Part shown: in pieces, positions 10,985 through 18,938 of the stretch
Position numbering within the stretch: the first letter of the stretch is position 1
Layout: each line of letters opens with the position of its first letter
Assembly: GCA_001598975.1 (NCBI GenBank)
Contig: BBXU01000204.1
Coordinates: forward strand, 1 to 34,530
Reading direction: 5' to 3'
Length of the DNA: 34,530 bases
Origin: Parachlorella kessleri
Lineage: Eukaryota; Chlorophyta; Trebouxiophyceae; Chlorellales; Chlorellaceae
Translations under genes and position numbers: made by a program
Notes under the pieces: model-generated
What the model was told of the DNA's origin: nothing
What the model saw: the letters and a program-made list of their open reading frames with translations, nothing else
Databases searched by the model: none

Positions 10985-11146
10985 TTAGTGGTGCCCCTTT
11001 TTGCTGCCGCCAACCGTCTGATCGTAGAGTACATACACTGCAAAGGCTGCCAGCCCAAGGCCTAGCCCGGGCATGGAGTGCCGCAAGGTGTTGTTCAGCA
11101 TTGGGTGCTGCCTCCAGGCCTCGGCCTTCTTCCAGTTGTAGCCCAT
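10985..11146 (-). CDS. NDUFB3: Mitochondrial complex I subunit B12 (NDUFB3), 53 aa, single coding exon
   Basis: The frame runs from ATG at 11146-11144 to TAA at 10987-10985. It begins MGYNWKKAEAWRQHPMLNNT and continues with LRHSMPGLGLGLAAFAVYVL, ending SKKGHH. The WR.HPML..N.RH..PG.G.G.AAF.VY pattern is the hallmark of the NDUFB3/B12 family: small single-helix accessory subunits of the membrane arm of NADH dehydrogenase in the inner mitochondrial membrane. Plant homologues have a similar length. An intron probably lies in the 5' leader: donor GTACGT at 11308-11303, acceptor GCGCAG ending at 11148, one base before the ATG. The frame upstream of that junction is open but has no ATG, so the start at 11146 is preferred. 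Confidence 0.88.
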   Translation of the reverse strand: MGYNWKKAEAWRQHPMLNNTLRHSMPGLGLGLAAFAVYVLYDQTVGGSKKGHH

Positions 11147-11147
11147 C

Positions 11148-11308
11148 CTGCGCAATCATGTGGCAGTTCTTCTCTATCGTTAGTCTATAGGTGACATATG
11201 CCTGCCTCAAGCGCAGCCTAGTAGCCGGGGACCCAATAAATGGTGCCAGACTGCGTAGGCCCCGCTGGGAACGCATACAGATACGTTGAACGTGTGAGAG
11301 TAACGTAC
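11148..11308 (-). other. Probable 5'-leader intron of NDUFB3
   Basis: Read on the minus strand, GCAG|GTACGT at 11309/11308 is a strong donor and ATTGCGCAG at 11148 is an acceptor placed one base before the NDUFB3 ATG. Splicing would remove 161 nt of leader. This is inferred from splice motifs only. Confidence 0.5.
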
Positions 11309-11309
11309 C

Positions 11310-11883
11310 TGCTATATGCCAAGTATAGCTTGGGCTTTGGCCAAGGCACAAGCAGACGTGTGTCCCTGCCCACCCAACAATAATATTGAACGCAGCTTAT
11401 CAACTATTCTGCAAGGAAAGAACAGACCATCGCAGGCCTAAGAGCTTGGACATTTCTCTTCCCAGGACTTAGCGCCATCTGCTGCCCGTGATCGGTGGTG
11501 AACTGTGGCTTTCCCAGGGAGCATGCATGAAGAAGCTGTATTCTTTGCTCAGGAGTTTGACACACGCGGTTGCTTAACCGTACACTGTCGATGACTTCCG
11601 CAACCATGACATGTAGGGCAGGTTTCTTCGCTCCTGCCCTTCCAGGCGCTTCCAAGCCTTCACCCAGGAGCGTAAGGTAAAGATTCCAGGCTCGGGACGC
11701 GCTGAAGACCACGCAACGACAGCCCTGCCTTCGCTTGGCCGAAAGCTTGCATCTCGAGGTTGGGAGACATACTGCCAGCCCTCTCACGGCTTCGAGTTGC
11801 TGGTGGCCTGCAGGAGCCCCTTCTTTGGTGGTACTGCACCTCTTTACAGTTCCTTCAGGGCCAGGAGCAGCAGTGTGCGGTGC
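11310..11883. promoter_or_regulatory. Divergent promoter region of NDUFB3 and the PAO-like gene
   Basis: About 570 bp separate the inferred NDUFB3 leader from the first in-frame ATG of the PAO-like gene. A minus-strand frame stays open from about 11787 to 11404. It starts on GTG, matches no family I know, and could be chance. The plus-strand frame of the PAO gene is open upstream of 11884 but contains no ATG before a stop. Confidence 0.4.
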
Positions 11884-14800
11884 ATGCTGGCTGTGAGGTC
11901 AGATGCAGAAAGCAGCTCGCGGACCTCTAGGCTAGCCCCCAGGGCAACCGCAGAAAGCACGCTTGAGAGGGTAGCTGAAGCGCCTGGGGACTTGCCAGCT
12001 GAGCAGTCAGCTGTGGAGCCAGAGCAAGGAGAGCAGGACTTCAGCTGGCACGACCAGTGGTGGCCCTGCGTGTTTGTCAAGTAAGTGCTTCGCATGCTTT
12101 GATGACACTGCGGACTTTGATGACGCTACCTGGCAAGCTTGACAGCTTGCATGCTGGCCATTGAAGGCCAGCGGGTGTTGTCAGCTTTAGTAAGCTGGGC
12201 TCCTCAGCGCACACACCCGGCGGTAGGCATATGGGAACCTAGTCTACTAGTGGCTGCAGGGACCTAGACCCGCAGAAGCCCTACCCATTCACCCTGCTAG
12301 GGGAGCCCATTGTGATCTGGCGGGACGGCGCCGGCGCCTGGCACGCTTTCCACGACGCCTGCCCCCACCGGCTCATCCCCCTGTCGGAGGGCAGGATCTC
12401 CACGGAAGGCCAGCTGGAGTGTGCCTACCACGGCTGGCGGTTTGAGGGGGGCGGCCGGTGCACGGCGATGCCGCAGGGGGGCAACCCCGCCAGCCCCCGG
12501 GCCTGCGCAAGCGCCTACCAGTGCCAAGTGAAGCAAGGTGCGTTGGCGGTTGGTTGGTGGGGACTTTGGACCTGGTGGCTTAATGTCCTAGACAGCAGCG
12601 CTGCGTGATGAAGAAGTGCTTGCGGCTTTACTGCATTTACTTGCGATACGGTTGCTGAGCAAAGTGGAGTTGCAGCTTGCCGTGCATTGCAAGTCCACCT
12701 GCACGGTCGCTGTCTGCGCAGCTGGAAGTATACAAGGCAAGGGAGCCTACACAATTTCTGCCCTGCTTGAAAGGCTGCATCCTGCTGGCATTTGCAGGCC
12801 TTGTGTGGGTAAAGCCGCAGCCAAGTTCTGTCTCTCAAGGCCCTGATGCCGCACTGGCCAGCGATATCCCCACCCTCCCAGAGCTTGACGACGGAGAGTG
12901 GCTGGGCTTTGGCGACATGTGGCGAGGTGGGTGTGCCTCACCTGTGTCTCTTGTGCATGCTGCGCTATGCTGTTTAGAAGGGTGTGTCCTGTTCTGTGCT
13001 AAGGCTTGTACCTGTTCCAGGCCCCCCCTTTTCCATCGGGCGACAGTTGCAGCAGCTGCCAGGGCCACAGCAGGCAGCCTGTGGATGTAAACGGCTGGCT
13101 GCGCTGACCCGTTGCGCTGCTGGCTGCCTGCAGACCTGCCGTACGACTACTCTACCCTTCTAGAGAATGTGCTGGATGCCGGTGAGTGGGCGCTTCCGTT
13201 AGCGGACCTGCTAGCAGGGCGGGTGGCCGCGGGGCTATCTGATGTGCTTCTGCCAGGCTTGGCCTAGAATGGCTCGTAGGGGCTGTTGGTTGGGGCTGGA
13301 AGTGCTGGGCAGCCTACTCCCGCATGGAAGCCCTTCCTTCGGGGATTCCACCATAGATTAGTGTCAGTCCCTTGATGTTTGTAGCTTCTGCAAGTTGCTG
13401 CAGCCTTGGTGGGAGCTGGTGGGCTACAATACAAAACAACCGTGGTGTGGTTCTTGTGTGTGTGTGTGTGTTGCAGGCCATGTGCCCTTCACGCACCACG
13501 GCACCGTGAGCAAGCGGCAGAGCAGCGGGTTGTACCAGGACATGCGCATCACAGAGAGGGGGCCCTGGGGATTCAAGGGCGTGTGGCCCACAGGTAAGCC
13601 TGTCGTCCCTTGCGGCAGCAGCAGCAGCGAGAGCGGGATTTGACTTCTTGGATGGCCAACCTGCTGCGGTTGCGCAAAGTCCAGGCATCAAGTTGTTGGC
13701 TGTGATAATGCTTGGAGAAGGGTGAGGGCCTGTAGGTCTGCCCAGGGACAGCTGACCATCCCTCAACTGGGCTCCTGCTAGTGTGGTCTGCTGTTCGTAC
13801 CTCTGCGCCTGAATGCGTGGTTGCGCGGCTGCCAGGGGTGATCAGATGCTGACAGTGAGTTGCAGCGTCGGCCTTTGCTAGCTCCATGCGCTGGGCACAG
13901 TCTCCAGGGGCCAGCACCAGCCAGCTTCCTAAAGCTCCACTGTGCCTCATACAGCCTTACAACTCAATATTTACATCCAGGAAAACTCTTAAGACCACCA
14001 CCTCGAATTAAAACAACTGAATGTTCATGAAGAATGTGCCCTTGGGGTGATGCAGGTCCTCGCCGGGGAGGCCTGGGGTCCCAGTCGACTCACTTCCGTG
14101 CTCCCTCTCTCATGAGACATACCATCGATGCCCTGGATAACAGAGGCTTTGCAAACATTACAGGTGGGCCTGGAGTGTGGTTGTACGATGTGGCCCGCCT
14201 GGGGGGTTGTGGGAGGCTTTGTCGATGGGTGGCTTGCCCTGTCAGCAGCTGTTTACGGTCAGCAGCCATGGTCCCGGTCGAAGGCGTTGCAAATTGCCAA
14301 CTTGTGTGCTCAGTGGAGCTGGGCGGTAGGTATAGGTTAAAGGTTGCTGCGGACGAGCTGTACACGCATAGCGCTTGTGGTATGGTCTTGTTGACAGGGT
14401 GCAGCGCAGGGCGTCGGGCTTCGGGACGCCTGGGGCCAGTTGAGCATGTGAGCAACGCCTTGTGCTGTGCAGCTGTCTACGCTGTGCCAACTACCCCGGG
14501 GCGCTGCCGGGCCTTTGTGCGCCAGCCCTTCCGTTTCCGCAACCGCTTGCTGCCGCAGCTGCTTGACAAGCTGCCGCAGTTCCTGGGTGAGTGGCACAGA
14601 CATTCGCTTAGCAGACAGGTGGTTCGCTGTTGTGAGCTGCGGGATGGGAATAACGCCCCTTTCCACTCCATTGCCGCATGCAGCCAAGAAAGTGCATGCG
14701 CACGGTGTGAGCTCCCCAAGGCTCACCTCCGCCACATGCCCTGCTGCGAGCTGTACCTGCCCAGCCTCTCCCCCGCCGCAGCTCTCATTGCAGAGACCGA

Positions 14801-16577
14801 GGATTCTGGCTATTCTTGAGTGCACTAGCTAATTTGGCAGCCCTTATTCGTGCTAGAGATGCTGCTGTGGGAACCGTGCTGCAGGCCTCCCGACCAACCT
14901 GCATTTGCTGCAGGGTGACATAGTCTTCTGTCGTGCTGGATTTGTATGCCTGGCTATCTATCGGCAGGCCACCTGGGCAACCTGGACGTGTTGGAAGATA
15001 ATGTGGTGGTCCCACCTGCCATGCTTGAATCAACACAACGTTGTCGTGTTTCCGCCCTATGCGATCGCCTTCTCTGCAGGCCACCTGGGCAACCTGGACG
15101 TGCTGGATGACGATGTGGTGTTCCTGCACCTCCAGGAACAGGAGTTGGTCAAGAGGGGCATGGGGGAGCGACCCGCAGGGCAGGTCTGTGCAACGCTATT
15201 CTCGGCATACTGTGTTCGGCATGCTGTGGGAGCGCTGGTGCGCTGGACATGTTGCTGAGCCTCAGCGCACCGGGGCATGCTGGTTGTGTGCCCCTGGTGC
15301 CCAGTAGGGATAGGAGCTAAGGGCAGCAGTGCCCGGTGTTGTGGTGGTGGGTGGGAAGGGTGCACAGTGCCCTTCAGCTCGGCCATGTTGCATCTCTCCT
15401 GGAGTGTTGGTGTCATGCCCCGACTGGCTTGTGCGCTTGACTGGCTAGGGCCCGGTGTGCGCCGCTACGATGCAGCTGCATGATGGGGGCATCTCCTCTA
15501 TCAGCTGTTAGCAGGCGCGACACTCTGCCAAGGGAGCCTTGTTTGTTATAAGTTGTTGTCAATGCCGGCAGCCCTGTGCCCTTGCGCTGCAGGTATATTA
15601 CATGCCCGGGGCATCCGATGCATACGTGTCAGGCTTCAGGAACTGGCTGCAGCGCGTCGGCGGCGGCGGCCCCTTTGGCCCCCAGAACAAGGAGTGGCTG
15701 CAGGTGAGGGCGGGAGGGCGTTCCGAGTGAGTGGCTTTGTTGGTTGCCCTGGCGGGGGACGTGGGTGCTGCTGTTGCAGTCCCCTGTGCGATGAAGCAGG
15801 CAGGTGTTTTGTATTTTGGCTAGGTGGGTATTTGTTCCCAGTTGCACTCCCAGCCGTCTCCAGACTGCGCAATGGTTTTCGCTTAAGTGAGGTATTCTGT
15901 GCTGAGCTCTTTCTAAATCCCCAGCACCTGCTTCCATGCTGTGCTGTGCAGGCGGCGGGCTCTCGCCTGCCCGTCAAAGACCTGCTTGACCACTACCACA
16001 GCCACACCGAGCAGTGCGAGACGTGCCGCACCGCGCTGGGGAGGCTGCGGGTGCTTCGCGCGCTGGCGGCGGTGGGCGCGGCGGTCAGCGGCCTAGCAGC
16101 CATCGCGTGCCTGGGGCTGTGGCTGGCTGTCACGCGGCTGCCAGCCTTCCAGAGCATGGTCCCATCGGCGGGTGAGCAGCTTGTGATGTCGTGCGGTGGT
16201 GTGCTTTGGTGCCCCAGGATTTCATGGCTATGACCCAAGGCTTGGCAGGTGTATAGCTTCCCGCCCACCATTACTACTGGACTGCCGCCGCTTTGAACAC
16301 CGCTGTTAAGGCTTGCAGCGGGGCTTGCCAGCAGGATTTGTTGGGTGGCTAAACATAGTTTCTCGCCTTCCCACAGATGTACAGAAGTTGGAGTTATACT
16401 CCCCACCTCGCCCTGGCTGCAGGCGTGCCGCTGCTGCTGCATGGCGCCTGGGTCAGCGCGGTCATCGCCGCCGGAGTTGGGACCCTGGCCTCCTGGTGCC
16501 AGAGGACCATCCCGCGGTTCTACACCGGCAAGCACCCGCCCGCGCGCAACACCGTCCCTGGGGAGTGGGCGCCATAG
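11884..16577 (+). CDS. PAO: Chloroplast Rieske oxygenase of the pheophorbide a oxygenase family, 11 exons, about 526 aa
   Basis: Exons: 11884-12080, 12260-12537, 12798-12926, 13134-13181, 13477-13593, 14056-14163, 14473-14586, 15080-15183, 15593-15703, 15952-16171, 16423-16577. The N-terminus is Ser/Arg-rich like a plastid transit peptide. The Rieske [2Fe-2S] site is C100-x-H102, 17 residues, then C120-x2-H123 ([11 protein letters not shown]...CAYHGWRF). The mononuclear iron motif is [15 protein letters not shown] (N-x2-D-x2-H-x4-H). Near the C-terminus are a redox-type CETC and a hydrophobic membrane segment. This order fits the PAO/TIC55/PTC52 group, in which PAO opens the macrocycle of pheophorbide a during chlorophyll breakdown, using ferredoxin. 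The exact paralogue is inferred. The last acceptor is set at 16422 because only that keeps frame into a membrane helix and the tail [14 protein letters not shown] lies at 16735-16739. Confidence 0.85.
13455..13470 (+). repeat. (TG)8 microsatellite directly before a splice acceptor
   Basis: Eight TG units end three bases before the acceptor TTGCAG of PAO exon 5. They replace the usual pyrimidine tract of that intron. Confidence 0.8.
14967..15010 (+). pseudogene. Decayed tandem copy of PAO exon 8 inside the preceding intron
   Basis: Right after a CGGCAG acceptor-like site, the first 23 bases are identical to the start of the true exon 8 (15080 onward), and about 40 of 45 match overall. It encodes [15 protein letters not shown] where the real exon encodes [15 protein letters not shown]. 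The flank upstream is also weakly similar. The match then stops: the second half of the exon ([11 protein letters not shown]) is missing and no clear donor follows. I read it as a partial, older exon duplication, not a working alternative exon. Confidence 0.75.
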
Positions 16578-17785
16578 GCTGGCTCGCTGGTGGCTGGTAT
16601 CCCAGCGATATCGTCCCCTTGCCTGGTAGGGGGAAAGGAATGTGGTCCCTGGTAGGTGGTGATGCGAAAGCACCAGGCCTGTGTTCAGCAGTTGGGAACT
16701 TGCTGTGGAGCAAGTTAGGAGTGCTCGTCGGCAATGTAAGGTATTGGGTGGTCCTTTTCCTTGCTGGGCTGAGACTGCAATGGCCCCAATGGGGTGCACA
16801 TATATACAACATTTCATTGCAAGCTGCTGCAAGGGTTCTCCGCCTGGCATCGAATAGTTGGCTGCCAGTACGCGCCGCACATCATCAACATTTCTTGCTA
16901 GGCCTTTCACATGACATGAATACGTCTCGTTTACCATGATATTGTTGCCAGAAATCGTTCTTGTTTTGTCATCATGTTGTTATGGCATGCAAGGGGATTG
17001 GGAGGGTTGTGAGGTTACAGAGCGCCGCTCACTCTGTTGAGAGGGTAGTTGGCAGGTGTTTTGACGGGTGTATCCAAGCTGCTTCTGCTCCTGGCATAAT
17101 GGAGTGAAGCCTGTGAGGTACTGGTTGTAGGTTTTTTATGTTGAGCTGATAAGGTCTCGTAACTCTCCTGGGTGTCACACTGCCTGCAACTGTCTACAAT
17201 AGCTTCATCTGAGCGCTGGCTTGATATGAATCTTGTGCTAAATTTGACTTTCTCATCAGGGTTACAGTTTGTGCAGGCCTCACAATCAATAAGGCTCAAC
17301 AGTAGTTAAGGCCCCTGCCTACTGCTGGCTGCCCTGGTGGTAACTTCCTGCATCAAGTAAAGAGCTCCACTTGATATCAACCTCCATTCGTCAATGCGTT
17401 TCCTGTTTGAAACAGTTCTAAGCCATAAACCCATAAACCCTAAATTTAGCTGCACCGGCTGTTCCAGTGGCTTAACCTGCTTTTGGGGGGACCTACTGCT
17501 CAAAACTCATGCAAGACCTAGACCTGCCCAAACCTGCCGCTGGTATGCCTAGCAGTACGCTGGGTGTACAGCCTCTGCAAGACCTAGAGCAAAACTGCAT
17601 GCTCCCCAGTCACTCCGGTTGGCCCCAAATCTCCTGTATTTGCACTGCCTGCCACCATGAACGTAAACCCTCTGTTTGGTCCAAACCCAAGGTTGACACC
17701 CTCGGGGGCTTGCTTGCACCACTGCAGATCAAGTGCACCACTACTCGAGCCCTGCCAAACCTCTTGTCTCCGGCAGCATGCCATA
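16578..17785. other. 1.2-kb region between the convergent PAO-like and Mop gene ends
   Basis: No coding frame here can be tied to a family. It should contain both 3' untranslated regions: TGTAA on the plus strand at 16735-16739 and on the minus strand near 17268-17264. A 12-bp direct repeat, GCAAGACCTAGA, occurs near 17512 and 17578. A telomere-like AAACCCTAA (plant telo-box sequence) lies at 17435-17443 next to two degenerate CCCATAAA units. These may be chance. Confidence 0.4.
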
Positions 17786-18124
17786 CTACTCCTTTGGCTT
17801 CTTCCTAGCCTGCTCCTCCCCACGAGACCCAAGCATCACGGAGGTGCTCTTCACAAGCACGTTCACAGGGGAGCCCTCCTGTAGTCCCAGAGTCTTGACC
17901 GACTGGGTGGTGATGACGGACACGAGCTCGTGGGGTTGAGCCCCCAAGGTGACCATCACCTGCAAACACACCGCATGTCCGCTGATCATACGAACAACGG
18001 GCATCTGATACGGCAGCTCAGTCATGTCAGCTTAGCTGAGCAGACTTGCCTCTGACATGACTTGGTCGCTCGTGATGCTCTTCACCACGCCTGGTACCTG
18101 GTTCCTGGCGCTGATTTCAGCCAT
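17786..18124 (-). CDS. Single Mop-domain (molbindin/TOBE) molybdate-binding protein, two exons, 82 aa
   Basis: Exons, read leftwards: 18124-18050 and 17959-17786 (stop TAG). The protein is essentially one Mop domain. ISARNQVPGVVKSITSD and MSEVMVTLG are followed by LVSVITTQSVKTLGLQEGSP and VNVLVKSTSVMLG. This matches the family pattern ISARNqlkG.V..I..G.v.aEV...lgg....aiIT..S...LgL..G..V.alvKas.Vml. Bacterial molbindins of this size assemble into oligomers that store molybdate or tungstate; the same domain ends ModE and ModC. The tail (EEQARKKPKE) is charged and no transit peptide is seen, so a cytosolic place is inferred. The intron is GC-AG (GAG|GCAAGT); a GT site 9 nt earlier would delete residues the family conserves. 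The intron shows the gene is nuclear and not contamination. Confidence 0.85.
18020..18062 (-). repeat. Perfect 11-bp inverted repeat spanning the Mop gene exon 1 / intron junction
   Basis: AGTCATGTCAG at 18020-18030 and its exact complement at 18052-18062 enclose a 21-nt loop. On the transcript the loop contains the GC splice donor GCAAGT, while one arm is coding and the other intronic. The exon 1 end is at 18050. Confidence 0.85.
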
Positions 18125-18938
18125 GATGAAAGTTCGTTTAATAAGTTTTATTGCGAGTAACAACTACGGTCCAGTTTCATGTAAACACAGATGTGGGTGA
18201 CTTGGCGTGACTTGGCGTTCAGGGCGCGCGCAGTCTTCCATGTCCAATGTGGTATTCTCCACTGGCTCCTGCCAACCCTTGGGCCTACTAGCATTGATAC
18301 TCCATTCTGACGTATATTTTGGCGGACTGCCTTCAGTTTCTGCAGTAACAGCGGCAGGTAGTGCAACCTGGGCTGGCTAAGCTGGGTTTAATGCTGATGG
18401 TGCAGCGGCGTGCAAGGTAGGCTGTATTGACTAATATAGTATCCTATCAAAGTTTGCTTGACGGACGTCGGTGTAAGACAAGCCAGCTACCTCTGCTTAT
18501 GCTGCCCTTACTCCACTCGTTACAACTATACTCCAGCACCGTCAGCCAGTGAACCCCAGTGCTATTCCTAGGTGAACCGCGGTGCTGACAGCTTGCAGTG
18601 GTGGAGCATGTCTGCTTCGGCGCGCTGCAGGTGTACCCATGACATGGTCCGGCCCAGATGTCGTGAACTCGTGACATCTGCAGGCTGCTAAGTTGGCCTG
18701 GCCTCTGCGGCGGCTTCTTGAGGAGCCAGCACTGCCGCTCCCCCACGGCCTGAACAACTGCATCTGTGGACGTATTATAGCGTGGAAGAAGAGGCATTTG
18801 CACTGGTCCAAGTCTGCTACCCACATTCACTTGTCGCCAAGATATGCAGTGCAGTGACAGTAAAGGCGGCACCATCTTGCAAGACGGTGCGCACCAATTG
18901 GTACGCACCTTGCAGTTAGCATGCTCAGGCGTTTTGCT
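18125..18938. other. 814-bp gap between the Mop gene start and the end of the unknown nine-exon gene
   Basis: Both genes are on the minus strand, so this holds the 3' region of one and the promoter of the other. A tandem repeat of TGACTTGGCG (two copies, 18198-18217) lies 74-94 bp upstream of the Mop ATG. A 24-bp near-palindrome lies at 18886-18909. Minus-strand open frames at 18447-18908 and 18148-18366 resemble no family and look like chance. Confidence 0.4.
18886..18909. repeat. 24-bp near-perfect palindrome after the stop of the unknown gene
   Basis: GGTGCGCACCAATTGGTACGCACC pairs with itself at 11 of 12 positions. It lies 30 nt beyond the inferred stop codon (18941-18939), so it would be in the 3' untranslated region of the minus-strand transcript. 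Confidence 0.8.

Noticed and set aside
16377..16422. Alternative acceptor CCCACAG at 16376 for the last PAO exon
   Set aside because: Using it with the clear donor at 16172 gives a frame with no membrane helix and no conserved tail. The acceptor at 16422 restores both.
17015..17299. Minus-strand 94-codon open frame
   Set aside because: It has no family resemblance, codon use looks random, and it lies where 3' untranslated regions are expected.
17424..17443. Telomere-like CCCTAAA near-repeats
   Set aside because: Only one exact unit and two degenerate ones occur, too few for an interstitial telomere.
18042..18059. GT donor (CAA|GTCATG) for Mop exon 1, 9 nt before the GC site
   Set aside because: It matches the donor consensus poorly and removes MSE, which the Mop family conserves as a-E before the next strand.
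18447..18908. Minus-strand 153-codon open frame
   Set aside because: It is Cys/Ser/His-rich and non-repetitive without any motif, and no splice structure links it to neighbours. It overlaps the palindrome and looks like chance.
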